Assembly: GCA_034508935.3 (NCBI GenBank)
Contig: CM067446.1
Coordinates: 22,294,961-22,358,960 of the forward strand
DNA from: Berghia stephanieae
Taxonomy: Eukaryota; Mollusca; Gastropoda; Nudibranchia; Aeolidiidae
Direction of reading: 5' to 3'
Length of the DNA: 64,000 nucleotides
Shown here one piece after another: positions 1 through 13,763 of this stretch. Every line of letters begins with the position of its first letter. The first letter of the stretch is position 1. The notes beneath the pieces are model-generated. The model saw only the letters and a program-made list of their open reading frames with translations, searched no databases and was not told the DNA's origin. The position numbers and the translations under genes were made by a program.

Positions 1-159
1 GGATTACAAAATTATCGATTTATCAAGAAACTAAAACTTAATGGCCATTTAAAATTAGCATAAGGCTCAGAAATTGTAATATCAAAGGAAATTGCTTTCG
101 AAACACTCAAAGAAATGACCAAAAGACCCTTAACACGTTGGTAGTATTGATGCTAGTGT

Positions 160-345
160 CAGTGGAAGAAGTGTTGGTTGTTGTAGCGATGGTGCTCTAG
201 TGGTGGTGGTGGTGATGATGATGAAGCTGTGGTGGCGGTGGTGGTAGAAGTGATGTGGTGGTGGTAGAAGTGATGTGGTGGTGGTTGTGGCAGTGACAAT
301 GTTGTGATGGCAGTTGTAGAAGTGATGATTTCATGATGTTGATGG
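160..345 (+). repeat. (GTGGTGG/TGATGATG) minisatellite block
   Basis: Degenerate units built from GGTGGT, GATGATG and GTAGAAGTGATG. It has the same composition as the larger array at 4741-5580 and the opposite-strand blocks near 39.3 and 39.7 kb. No gene. Confidence 0.7.
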
Positions 346-540
346 TACGAGATAGTGATGAAGTTGTGATGGTGATATCTGCTAGCCCAGTACATCAGTT
401 ATGAGAAAGTGTTGAGATAAAATATCTGGGAGAGTAGTCTTCAATTCAATAGATGACAATTTGCAACAGTAGCAAGATATTTTCCATTTATGTTATCTAA
501 TGATCCATATCTCTCTCACTTTTTTTTTTTGAGCATTCAT

Positions 541-554
541 TACTACTACTACTC

Positions 555-636
<82 letters not shown>

Positions 637-672
637 ACTACTACTACTACTATTACTTCTATATACTACTAA
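541..672 (+). repeat. (ACT)n microsatellite
   Basis: About 130 bp of nearly pure TAC/ACT trinucleotides. It is open in several frames as poly-Tyr or poly-Val, which is not coding. Confidence 0.95.
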
Positions 673-2422
673 TACTATTACTTTGATCAAATGATGGGAA
701 ATTCGCAAAGTATGTAATATGCAGAGACAAGTTAAATACTTCTAAAATGGTTCTAAAAAATTCATTTTGAACCAAATACCGTTCTTAAAGCTGCCCACTT
801 TTTAATTCAAGACTCGTGCAAAATAATAAAGAAAAAAAAAGATCATTATAAACTTTATAAATCAAAACAGAGTAATTTAGTTATTATAAAGGGAAATAAC
901 CCATTTATGTTAAGTTAATTAGCAATACAGTTTTTAATTGAAGGCTTCATAGTCAAAGATGTTGGTTCAATTAAATTTTCACTTAGAATTTTCTATTTAA
1001 TAAGTGGCAAAAGTTTAAATGGGGTCTGAGACTATTTAAAGTATAAAACAAGCTTAAATACATAATTCTATGCAAATCCTCAAAAATGTATGAGAAAAAT
1101 ATTGGTGAAAACCGGCATTATATAAGCAACTGAAATGATAACTATAGTATTGAATGTGATGTATCATTCATTCAGAAACACGGTCAACAGTTGGTGTACG
1201 ACACGTGTGTATCAATGCATCAAATGTATCATCAATATCATTCATATCACACATCTTTTAAAAAAAAATCGTATCCGCGTATTCGGGGTCCAAAAATCGT
1301 ACTAAAATACGATTAATCGTACTGGTTGGCAGGTCTGCATGTGCAACTATCCAGAATTTCAAATTAAACATTCACTGAATTTATGGAGACTTATCAAGCT
1401 AGTAGAAGGTAGGAAAATCCTGCAATTCCAATAAAAATCTTCTGTCTGGCTACTCAGATTCTCATCTAGGTGGAGACGGAATATAATGACATTCAACTTT
1501 TAGCCTTTTTCCCCCCTTTTTTGTTACAAACTGTTGACGTTTTGCAATTATCTCATTTTACTCAATATTCCTATATTGTCATATTTTGGACCTCAAAGCG
1601 TATCAAAATATGAGAAATCATACTGGTTGGCAAGTCTGCTAAATTTGTTGTCCTGAAATTTGTGATGGGGTTCTCTATACTGTATCTAGTGGAATTTTGG
1701 TTTTATTAGAACACGACTTTACAAATACAGCTTCACAGTTGGTCTTTACTTCTACAGGGTGTGGGTTGAAATTATTGTCAACAACTATCAGTACTTGCCT
1801 TTGGCAAACTCAATCTTATCTGATTGGTAAATTTATTCATTTGTCAAATATCTAATGGAATTAATTTTATAGTTCAGCAAGACATTAGAATCTCTTGCAA
1901 CATTAATTAAAACACAACATTGCTGCGTAAGCAACCATCTTGCAATAGAGATAAAGATAAAGGGAGTAAATCTGACTCATGAATGAACAACACAAAACAA
2001 ACGACGTTTCGGCCCTTTTCAAGTAAATATCATCTTGCTCTTGAGGACCAATGAGAGAGAAGGATTCAAGGGGTTCCCATTGGTAACTATGCATGGCCTA
2101 CTTCTGTTAACCTAACTGGAATTTGACAAGGCTCTTTTCAAGAATTTAATTTGACCACAAGATGGAGTCAAAGGGCTAAAAATAGCATTGCAAAAATAGA
2201 AATGGATATCTCCTTTAGGAAAAAGTACCAGTTTACCAAATCAGCCTTACTCTACTGGGAATATTTTAGGATAACCTTTTCTTGTGGTTATCTTTTTGCT
2301 TTGGCACTGCCACATTCACAACTTTTCAGCTCTCTAACTTGCAGCACCATTATTTCGATTCAATTCGATTCAGAGACAAAAACCAACAGAAATGTCAATA
2401 CTATAAATAAAAAGTTGCTCAC

Positions 2423-2523
2423 CTCTACAGCTCTTGGACTTGCATTGGGAGCAACAAACCATTTCAGATTGAAGAACAGGAGAAATCTTTGTCTCTGTGG
2501 TGATCGAACCATCAGGCGAGTGT
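2423..2523 (-). CDS. MGRN1: MGRN1 exon 13 (last one identified)
   Basis: The acceptor is TTAATGCAG and the donor GTGAGC. In the phase left by exon 12 it reads HSPDGSITTETKISPVLQSE, then MVCCSQCKSKSCR. The SPVLQSE part recalls SPVLAQS in the mammalian C-terminal half. It leaves one base, so at least one further exon is needed. It is reached across a 6.9-kb repeat-filled intron. Confidence 0.68.
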
Positions 2524-5277
2524 CTGCATTAAAGTAATAAAAATAGAATCAACAAGTGACAATTAATCCTTCAACATATATACCGAGTGGCTCAGAATAA
2601 CAGTCCCCTGTTTCAAGGTCTCCACTTCTTTACTATATTACCTAAATAGTTGAAATTCTCATGGCAAAAAAATCAAATTGATTTAACAGTTTGGTTGATT
2701 ACAATCGCTTGAAGTGTGAATTACTTTCGCATAAAAAAAAGAACCCATATATGAGCATTGTTTCAAAAAGAAGCATTCCTCTGTATAGGCTGTGTCACAT
2801 AAGCATTGCATTCTCACAGAACCTCATGGTATCATGTTTTGTCTCCATTAAAGGATTCCCAGAGACCTTTTCCATCAAAATGACTGCTTCGTTTTACACA
2901 GAGCATGTACAGAGAGACATGTTGCCTGCTTGCAAAAAGCTTTATCTTTATCCTAAAAATGATTTCATTTTTTTTCCAATACCGACCTCTAGGAATGCCA
3001 CGAGTTTCTGCATCTCTAATGACCAGAAGGTTCATGGATAAAAAAAGTTAGCCACCAAAGTCTCCAGACTGCAATCCACTGGATTATCACTTCTGGAATT
3101 CCCTTTCAACAAAAGTTTATGAAAACCAGATACAACCATTAAGCATTTTTGACAGAATTTCAGGAGAAAATAAAATCTGTTTGACAGAGGTACTCTTTTG
3201 CAGTGATTCTTCCCTGTCTGCGTCAAGTTGTTAAAAACCAAGGCAGTGCCATAAAAATGTATCTTATATGAATATATCACATTTCATAAAATATTTCTTG
3301 GTAAAAGTGATATGAACTGTTTTTCTTTTATTCAATATTTAGTTAATTTTATTTTCCAATCGAGAAGAATTCCTGCCAAACTCCCACCATAATCAATTGA
3401 AACAAAAAAGATGCACATTTAATTTAATGAAACCAAAAATTTGCCTATTTTGCCTTGGCCATTTCAACAACACTTAAACACTTATAATTGTTGAAATTAT
3501 TTGAAATTAAACATAATAAAAATTTATATTTGTAGAATACTTATTTAAAAATTGCAGCAATCTGGTTTAAATAGAGGAGACACACTAGACTGCCAAACAG
3601 GGTACAGTTATTCTGAGCCACCAGGTATACTTCCCATTACCAATTCTATTACTTGTTTTTTTGTTTTTAAGGGTTTTACGGCGCTTGCAACACATTAAGG
3701 TCATATCAGCGCCAGTAAAAAGGAAGAAAATGGGATAGTTAAAAGTTCTAGAATTACAATTAAAGCACAAAAGAAAAGGTAAGACAAAGGGGAACTGGTT
3801 CAAATAGGGAACAGATGTAGATTCCAAGAGCACACCGTTAAAGTACTTAGTTTGAGATCACCTAAAAGTCTCATCCAGACACAAGCACAGGTCCCAACTA
3901 AGAGGAATACACTCAAATGTTTACCAATCATATAATATAATATGTAAACTAAACATAATACAATGCATAACAGAGAGATGATTTACAAGGAAAAAAAGAT
4001 CATCTCCCAAAACTATAACTATACATTCGACTGTTTCCCTCCCAGTCAAGGAACTCCGGCAAGGATCAGGACAAAACTAAGTAATCTCATTCCAAGACAA
4101 TGACAGGAAACAATTGGAAAACGGGTATGGGGGGATAGAAGACACAGCATGTACCTCCCTGCCCACTATGGGAGGTCAGGATCCCCACCCAGAATTCTAT
4201 TACTTAAATAGTCTTTCCAGATTAAAAATCTAGGAAAAGGAGATACTATGCTGACCAAAATTTATGACTTTATGAAACACCATAGAACAGTGAAATGAAT
4301 GACAGAGCCAATTGTATATTAATTTCATTGACTTTGAGAAAGCATTCGACAGTCTACACAGAGAGAGCATCTGGAATATCACGGAATATCCCAACACCAG
4401 GGATGCCACCAGGCAAATTTTAAAAAGCCTGAAAACTTGCGCGGACGAGATACAAATCAATGGCAAGGGCTTTGTAGAGATTTGAAAAATATCAAATTTG
4501 GAATATTGTTTCAGTAATTATTATTGCAATTGAGAGCAAATAACACACAAAAGAAAGGAGAGTTGACAGTTTTCAAATTGATAAAATAAGGTGCTGAAAA
4601 CAAAATATAGACAAATTAATATCAATAGCTATCAGGGGTGAGAATGACTGGTCACTCAAATTCACTGAGATAAGATCCAAAATTTGTCTCGCAGCAATTT
4701 CTGACACAACTCGGAGAATTTCAAAAGTTGAAAGTGTAATTACATTTGGTGGTTGTAGTAGGGATGATGATGTGGTGGTGGTTGTAGTAGTAGTGGTGGT
4801 AGAGATGATGTGGTAGTGATTATAGTAGTACTGGTCGTACGGATGATTGTGTGGTGGTGGTTGTAGTAGCTGTGGTAGGAATGATGATGTAGTGGTAGTT
4901 GTAGTAGTAGTGGTGGTCGGGATGATGTGGTGTTATTTGTAGTAGTAGTGGTGCTAGGGATGATGGTGTGGTGGTGGTTGTAGTAGGAGTGGTGGTAGGG
5001 ATGATGTAGTGGTAGTTGTAGTAGTACTGGTGGTAGGGATGATGTGGTGTTATTTGTAGTAGTGGTGGTGCTAGGGATGATGGTGTGGTGGTGGTTGTAG
5101 TAGTGGTAGTAGGGTTGATGATGTGGTGGTAGTTGTAGTAGTAGTGGTGGTAGGGATGATGTGGTGTTATTTGTAGTAGTAGTGGTGCTAGGGATGATGG
5201 TGTGGTGGTGGTTGTAGCAGGAGTGGTGGTAGGGATGATGTGGTAGTGGTGGTAGGGATGATGATGTGGTGGTGATT

Positions 5278-5315
<38 letters not shown>

Positions 5316-7381
5316 CTTAGAGATGATGATGTGATGGTGGTTGTAGTAGTAGTGGTGGTAGGGATGATGATGTGGTGTTGGTTGTACTAGTGGTGGTCTT
5401 TTAGAGATAATTGTGTGGTGGTGGTTGTAATAGTTGTGGTAGGAATGATGATGTGGTGGTAGTTGTAGTAGTACTGGTGGTAGGGATGATGTGGTGTTAT
5501 TTGTAGTAGTAGTGTTGGTAGGGATGATGATGTGGTGGTGGTTGTAATAGTAGTGGTGGTAGAGATGATGTAGTGGCTTTGGTGAGTGTTTTTTATTCAG
5601 TGATAATAATAGCAATTTGTCAAAAAGGAGGAAAATGTCTCCGTCTATCGGTCAAACGCAAGCAAAGTGTAAAAATAACAGGAACATAGTTTTGTATTGG
5701 TATTATGTAATATATTCCTATTACTAGTATAAATCCATTCTTATCATTAAACATAAATTTACTTTTTGTAAACATTTAATGAATTGTCCTTTCCACATGT
5801 TAAAGGCCTACAATGTTATTCAAATAAAAGGCCAGAAAGTGTTGTTTTGTTTTGATTTTTACTTTACTAGTAAAAAGCCCGCAATTTCGCGGGGAAAGAA
5901 CTATTTTCATTCGATACTGTACTCACCATCATTTAATGAGGGCAGATTGGTAAACAACGTTGTCTGTGTAATTTGGTATATCTTCGGTTGATTTTTCTGT
6001 GTGGCCCAACATGAAGTGTAAGCCACTATAGCCTCTGACCCGTGACACAGCAACATACAGTTGTCCGTGTGTGAATACCGGTTGTGGTAAGAAAATCCCC
6101 ACCTTGCTTAATGTCTGCCCCTGAGACTTGTTAATTGTCATTGCATATGACAATTTTACCGGAAACTGTCTTCTATTTATAATAAATGGTAAGCCTGAAT
6201 CAGTTGTTGTCGTCAGATTGATTCTAGGGATAAACACTAATTCGCCAGCTCTACTCCCGGTAATTATCTTGGCTTCTAATACTTTTGAACCTTATTTAAT
6301 TATTAACAAACGGGTGCCATTTAGGAGGCCTGATTTAGGATTTATATTTCTAAGCAGCATGACTGACGTGTTGGCTTTCAAATGTAATGCATGTGGAGGA
6401 AGTCCGGGAGGTGTAAGTTCGTTCAAGAATTCAATCGGGTATAAGTTGATGTCAGAGTCACTTTGAATGGAATCAGCACTGCGGTAAATTTGTTCAGTTG
6501 ATGAGGTCAACCTGGACAGAACGGCTACATTTATTTTGTCAACATTTTCATGGGTTGTAGTCAAAATTGCTCTCTCTCTGATAGATAACGTTCATCCGCA
6601 AAGTTCAGATTCAAATCATTGTATACAGCATTTATCAAGCATTCTGGGTCATTTTCAGGAAGGCATAGCGCTGTAGGTAATTTAAAAGAATACTTTCCTA
6701 TTTCGCTGAAAACCGGCTCTGTACCATTTCCGATGCGGAGAAGCCAATTTGCAAAACAGTTATTGTCATCAGTAACCCTCATGTTATTGTTCATGTGAAA
6801 AATGGTGACAAAATTCCAAATAATTGACTTGTTAAGTGTGACACTTAATATATCGGCTTCACTTCCTTTGTTAACAACAGGTAGAATTTGCCGAAAATCC
6901 TATCCAAGTACAACCACTTTGCCCCCAAAAGGTTTTGAACTGCCTGTTATGTCACAAAATGTCCTGCTCACACATTCAAACACACGCCTGTCCATCATAG
7001 GTGCTTCATCCCAAATTATGGGAGAACTACTCTTCAGTAACTTAGCTGTGTCTGATTGGCGACTGATGCTACAGGTGCTGTTATCCGTTATTGGAATTGG
7101 AATTTTGAACGTTGAATGTGCTGTTCTACCACCGTGCTGACAAAAGATCAAAGGTGAAAATACAAATTTAAAGAATACTGGGGATGTAGGAGCTTTCGGA
7201 ATGTCTCCCCTTTACTTAACTTATGGAAAAACAAACACCCTAGCACCTTTAATAACACTTATGACTAACCTCTCGAGCTAACCCTAATAGTAAAAAAAGA
7301 ATCAAAATGGCGACTGAAATACCTTCATGTGATCAAGTGAAAAATATCACTATGAATGCCATGATTTGCTGAAAAATGCCA

Positions 7382-7414
<33 letters not shown>

Positions 7415-8022
7415 TACACCACACACAACACACACACACAAACATACACACACACACACACACAAACATATCATAACAAAACTGATCACCGCTAAATCAA
7501 CAACACAACGGAAGAAATAATAATACTTGATGTCATAAATAGATGACGCAAATTGACAACTTTTAACAGTGTCAAAATTAGTTGATTTTGGGAGCCAAGT
7601 GTCGTCGATACATATTTTATGATATTATCTGATTGACTCAACGAACTTTCAAACTGACTTTAAATTATAAAAGGAAATCAAGTTATCTGTTTATCTATCT
7701 GTAAAAAATACATTTCTAATTTTCAAATCTTTCAGTAGAGTTGTGCGCCGTATCAATTTTTTTATTGACTCAAATAAGCACAATGTTCTCCACAATGCTA
7801 TATTTTTTTAAGAAAGGATAAACCAGGCTACAATATCTTTTATTTTTTACCGAAACCTAGTGGTTATTCAGCTCACAAATTTAAAGCCATAGTCAACAGG
7901 TAAAAAGAAAGAAGAATAAACTAAGCCAATCACCATTGCTTTATCCTAGGCTAATGAATTATCTCTGTATAACCACCAGATGATTTAATGGATGGTTGCA
8001 AAAGAAAAAAACAAAGAAAAAA

Positions 8023-8094
<72 letters not shown>

Positions 8095-8726
8095 CCCTCC
8101 CCTTTCCCTTCATCCATCAACTTGCTAATCAAAGAACACCACTGGTCGTCTGTGTCAATTGTGACATCTGGTGCCATTCAGTCTGGCCCGACGTCATAAA
8201 AACGGGACCGTCACTAAATTTCACGAGACTATTGCACAGGTGTCAAAATATGACATAAGACATAATGGTGATTTTGTGGTTTTGAGGGAAATGTTTTACA
8301 CGGCAAATTCAGCGGAAGATTTCTGTGAAATTCTCAAAATCACTGTTTATTTATCAAAAAAAATAATTTTTTTTTTTTTTTTTTTTTTTTTTTGGAATAG
8401 TGACGATGGACAAAAACCGGAGGTTCCGGATTAAAACCGGCTGGTGGTAAAAAAACCGGATTTCCGGCTAAAACCGGAAAAGTGGCATCCCTGCAACACC
8501 TAAATGAGCTTGTTAAGAGTTTTTTATAATAACCTATAACGCCCGGGATAGCTGTGAAAATTTCTAAATTAAAACTGGTGTTAGGCAAGGATGTGTGTGA
8601 TGTTAGCAACCATTTTTACTATAGGGTAATGAAACAGACAAAAGAGTACCAAAATAAAGAGATTTGATGGACACTTTTCTCTTCACTTAGAAGATGTGCA
8701 CTTTGTAGACGACATAGCCCTTTTTG

Positions 8727-8787
<61 letters not shown>

Positions 8788-11700
8788 AGAGAAATCATTA
8801 AGACTCAACTCTTTCGGCTAGCAAATATATATAGAACAACAATCACAAAATAATGAAGAATTCATATATCTAGGCTGCCTTATTACAAGGACTGATGGAC
8901 TTGAGAGACATTAATAGAGGCATTAATAAAGCAAGGAAAACATTTACATACTGAATAATGTTTGGAGAGCAAATGGTAGAAATTCAAGATTTACCAAAGT
9001 TGTATTGTTTCAACACTTCTAAATGGATCTGAATGTTGGAGGTTGACAGATAGCGACATGAACAAACTGTCTGCATTTCATACAAAGTACCTCAAAAGGA
9101 TCATGAACATTTACTGGTCGAATAGAATTAAACGTGAAAGTCTGCAAGATCAATGTGGAATGGATGGCATGAAGGACATAACCAATAAAAAGGTGGTGAT
9201 GGGTAGTACCGTAGTTCATGTTATGAGAAAGGAGGAGGGAAACATCAGCAAAACTGTCCTACACTGGACACAGAAGGAAAGAGAAGATAAGGAAGGCCCT
9301 GAGCAACTTGGAGGAGAACAGTGGAGGGAGAGATGAAAGAATTCCCTGAAGACGGTGGCCCGACATGCCAACCGGCTTAATGGGCCGTAAGTAAGTATGC
9401 AAAATTTTATTTTAATTTGGTTCTACTAAGTATGCATACCTGACAGTGACAACAGTGGATTTGAATGGCTGAGTGACATCCTTTACCACAGGTCTGGGTA
9501 TGACCTCATCTGGAGTAGCATCAGACTGAATATCTGTTGAGTCCACAATTGTCTGAAATAAAGAATGATTTTATGGGAAGACTTTCAATGGATAAAAGAT
9601 ACGCTTTTAATTTTAAAATAGTCTAATGCTAAAAAAACAAAAAACACAATAAATACCCCATGCATGGGAAGTGAAACATTTACTATTTAGCATCAATACA
9701 ACTTCCAAATTGTAAGCAATAGTGCAAGCAGTGTATCGTATGACTCTCAATACTTTGCATATTCAAAGAGTCTGCAATAATTCAAATCAGCCAAAAAATT
9801 ATTGGTGAAAGCAATGAAACAATCCATTGAAAAACCTATCAATGGCCTACATTATCTGATGCAAGCAAACAATACGATGACCTGAAGACTCCAACACAGT
9901 AATGCTCAGAATAATGCAATTATACTCCTGAAGTCTTGAAAAGAGCAACAATCTACCATTATAAATCACAATATATCATCAACAAGTGACTTGAAACTTA
10001 CTGCATTATCCTTATCTTTCTTTTCAAGAGTTCCTTTGTTGCTTTCTTTGTCTGTGTCCATTTCTTTTTGGTATTCAATGGGACATTGAACCATAATTCT
10101 GATTTGGAAAAAAAAAAAAAAGGGGGGGGGGGGGGGTGTTTAAATGTAGTTTACATTTTAACAAACACTTTCCTTTGCCTTTTAATGAAAAAATTTTACC
10201 AATCTACCCCTATTAAACCCACCACCATCCCAAATCCCCCCCTTAAACATCAATCCTATTCATATTTATTTATATTTAACCCAAATTAAAATAAAACAAG
10301 CGCTTCCTCAATTACTTTAACTAAACAAACTCCACCTTTCTTAACTTATGCATTGCAAAGACACAGATTAACAATAGTTCTAACACTACCATACACTTGA
10401 CAACTCAGCATTAGCATTGTCTGCCAATACTCATAGAAGCATGTGGATGTGCGAGCAGTTTTTAAAATATTATGTTTCCAACTCCTAGTGGTTTATGGTG
10501 TATACCAGATGAGATGGGCAATGTTCCCTTCCTTATGTTTTTAGCTTCTGGTGACAAATAAGTGCACGCCTTTGCCTATGTTTTCTAATGATATAGTAGC
10601 TCAATTTCAATAACTCTTTTTTGGCATAGAAATAAATCAATTACACTTAACAGTAAACTCAAACAAAGAAAGAATTTATGCTGCGAAAAGATATTTATCC
10701 AATCTTTATTAACATTGATCTAGGTCTAATCATAGTCAAGGCTAAAAGACTATCTGCCACAGCCTGTATTTAGATTATAATTAGGACGGGACACCAATTC
10801 AAAATAATAATGCAATCAATTTTATGAAAAAGAAAACAGAGGGAAAGTGCAATTATTAAACTCAGGCGGCAATATTTGGATAAAACAAAAATATGGTAAT
10901 GTTTTTGAAATCAACTTTTACTGCAAATCAGAAAATATAAATAATCTACTAATAATTCTGGATGAAACATCTACACAGATTAAAATAAGAAATCTTACTT
11001 GCTGTCTTTGTGACCTTTTTTGTCAAGAGCAAAAACTGCAGGCGGACCTGATGAAATCTGGAGATGAACACCTGAAACAGAATCAATATTATTCAATTCA
11101 ATATACAATATGAACTGTTCTCTCCTCCCACCAGTATTAATTTTTCTTCAGACCAATGGGCCCTTTCATACAGTATTGCAAGATGCCATCACCCAGGAAT
11201 TCTAAAAGGGAATGTGAAAAATCCATTAAACATAAAATTTTCAAAAAAAAAAACAAAACAAAAAAATCCAAAGTCTTCAACATGAAAGGTTAATGTTTAA
11301 AGAAAAATTAATTGACTGAGATTAAAATGGGGTTCTGGTATAAGTACAATACCTTATTTTCAAAGGAAAAGGGGTGATGTTGAGGCAATGAAAATGGTTA
11401 AAGATCAATGAGAAAAGATTTTGAGTCTTGAGATTCTCATTAAGCCAAATAACTCTGGGTGAATCACATTTTGTTCTATATTCCTCTGAATTCCTCATTC
11501 CTGCTGATTTCGCGCATTAATTTTTTTTTCTCATAAGATATCAAGCTAATCATTTTTTGTTTTTAAAGAAAAACCTCCAAAAAATATTTGTTTTCACTAC
11601 AAAGCCAAAATTATCAATGAAAAAATAGTAATTTTTTAAAATACACAATGAAGTCAGAGGGACCTTCATCTTAATATTTTATTTTTTTTTGGAAAAATAA

Positions 11701-13678
11701 AATTTGTTGGTTTGTTTCTTGAAGAATCAAAGTAGGACAATCATAGCATAAACATTTTAGTCCTAAATGATTGCAAAGAAAGAGGCAAAATCTGCACCAA
11801 AGAACAAACCATTAAAAGATAGAAATATTCTCAATGAACATAGGAAAATATATTGAAAGGATCATTGTTATTTTTTATGTAAAATAGATATCTTCCAGAT
11901 TCTGTAAGGGGTACATATGTTTTGACAACACTTCCCAAACTTACAGTTTTCAAATCACCAAGAATATTTGAGTCTATATACTGACCTCCATTTGAAGGCA
12001 AACAATCAATGCCATTGAGTATAGTTTTCATCTTTCTGTTTCATTAATTCTGGTAGACTTTATTTTCGTGGTCATTTTAATTCATCAGCTGTGATCTGAA
12101 ATGTTACTGCTACTCTCTAAATTTCTAATTTCTTCAGCTGGTAGTAGAAGATCTTTTGATCATATCACATCTCCACTTTGCAGTTATATAACCACTCAAT
12201 GAAAGTCTCATCAGCCTTGTGAATAATCTCATTTCCTCCAGATGGTGTTGTATTCAGCAGGTAAATCATTAAAATCTCTGAAGTTCACCATGATTGAAAA
12301 TCAAACAAATAAAATTGCTGATCTTTGCCACCAAGTTGTGTTGGGAAACAAAGTCCAATAAAGAACGTCCATAAAATACAATTCGTTTCACTAGATGAAC
12401 CCTTGGGATAATAAATTAAGAAACGAGGGAGCAGGCCTCGATGTAAGATAAAAATCTGAACAAGTGTGTATGAAAGTTGTCAAAGCAAGAAAGAAAAATA
12501 CAAGAAAAAAAACACCCCAAAAAATCACTCTACTTCAACTATCCCAGTCGAGGGAGACTGATTTTTTGGGATAGTTTTTTCTTGTATTTTTCTTTCTTGC
12601 TTGATCTAGCAGCTTTCATACACACTTGTTCAGATCTGTACCTTGGGAAATTAACTTGATGATTTTATGCTAACCCATGAGAATCATGGTTCTTCAGGAT
12701 TCTTAATCACACAAAACAAAAATAATACAAGACATTATTACCTTCACTGTTGAGAGGTGGGACGACCTGACCATTCAAGGCTTCAATCAAGGAAATTGCC
12801 TCATAACCTGGAGGAACCCCTTCTTGATTGACAGGATTATCTTCTGGTTCAGACTGCAATTGGTAAAATGAGGCAACAAGTTATAAACTATAATTTCTTT
12901 ACATTACAGAATTTCTCAACTTAAAACTTGAGCTTCTTTTCTTCATTTTAGCATAAATGTGATTGTATCCAGTGATCCAGTAGACCTGCCACAGCCAATA
13001 AACAAAAAATTCGAATTTCAAAAAACCACAACTGTATTCACCAAAAAGGCATGATCTCCAACCTACTTTATATGAATTGTCACTAGAATGACTTAAGTGT
13101 AGTGTAGTTCAATTTGGCCTACCATCCAATTCTGAGTAAAATACAACAATATTTGAATCATTTTCCCACTCAACTCTTTGTTTAAAAATCCAAATCTGGA
13201 GGGGAAAATTAAAATTTTGCCATACTTGGCCTCTCAAAAATTACGTACACACTGAATAAATCGTTATAATGGGGTAAGGACTATAAAAATATAGCACAAA
13301 ACAAACAAACAAACAAAAAGACCCACAAGTGATCAAAATGAAAAAAAAAAAAACTCACATGTGGAGTGTTATTTCCTAATGCAGTCTTCTTTCTCATGGC
13401 TCTAATTTGGAGCAAAGCTCTAAACTTGACTCGACAAATGGGACACATGCTGGCTTGATAACGCAGTGAGTCAGCACAACTACTACACAGACACAAGTGT
13501 CGACAGGGCAAAATAAGGGTGTCCCTCATATCCGACATACAGATGACACACTCAGCACCACTGTCTTCAACTTCATCATCGGGATCAACATCCTGTTTGA
13601 AAAGAAAATATATCAAAACTTTAAATAATAAAGTTTTTATACAATGCGAGAATGTAATAGTGATTAATACTACTACTT

Positions 13679-13763
<85 letters not shown>

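Larger units (their letters stand above)
1..2422. other. MGRN1 3' intron or flank; last exon not identified
   Basis: No exon can be assigned here. AG sites followed quickly by in-phase stops exist near 2085-2150 (minus strand) but none is convincing. Around 1270-1340 and 1580-1640 a short repeat recurs (a stretch with CGTACTAAAATACGA, then ACTGGTTGGCA and GTCTGC), probably a small non-autonomous transposon. The rest is AT-rich unique sequence. Confidence 0.5.

Noticed and set aside
2085-2150. Possible last exon of MGRN1
   Set aside because: AG sites with short in-phase reading followed by stops exist, but the residues are not conserved and could arise by chance.
2151-2537. A 128-residue plus-strand open frame
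   Set aside because: It is antisense to MGRN1 exon 13, has no recognisable domain, and the exon reading in phase with splice sites explains the sequence better.
4131-4192. HDV-like ribozyme at the 5' end of family A
   Set aside because: The head stems are nested and not arranged as the double pseudoknot of HDV-type ribozymes; no catalytic core is recognisable by eye.
4740-5615. A 291-residue open frame on the minus strand rich in His, Tyr, Asn and Thr
   Set aside because: It only reads through the GTGGTGGTTGTAGTAG minisatellite; other frames of the array are open too, and there is no start context or homology.
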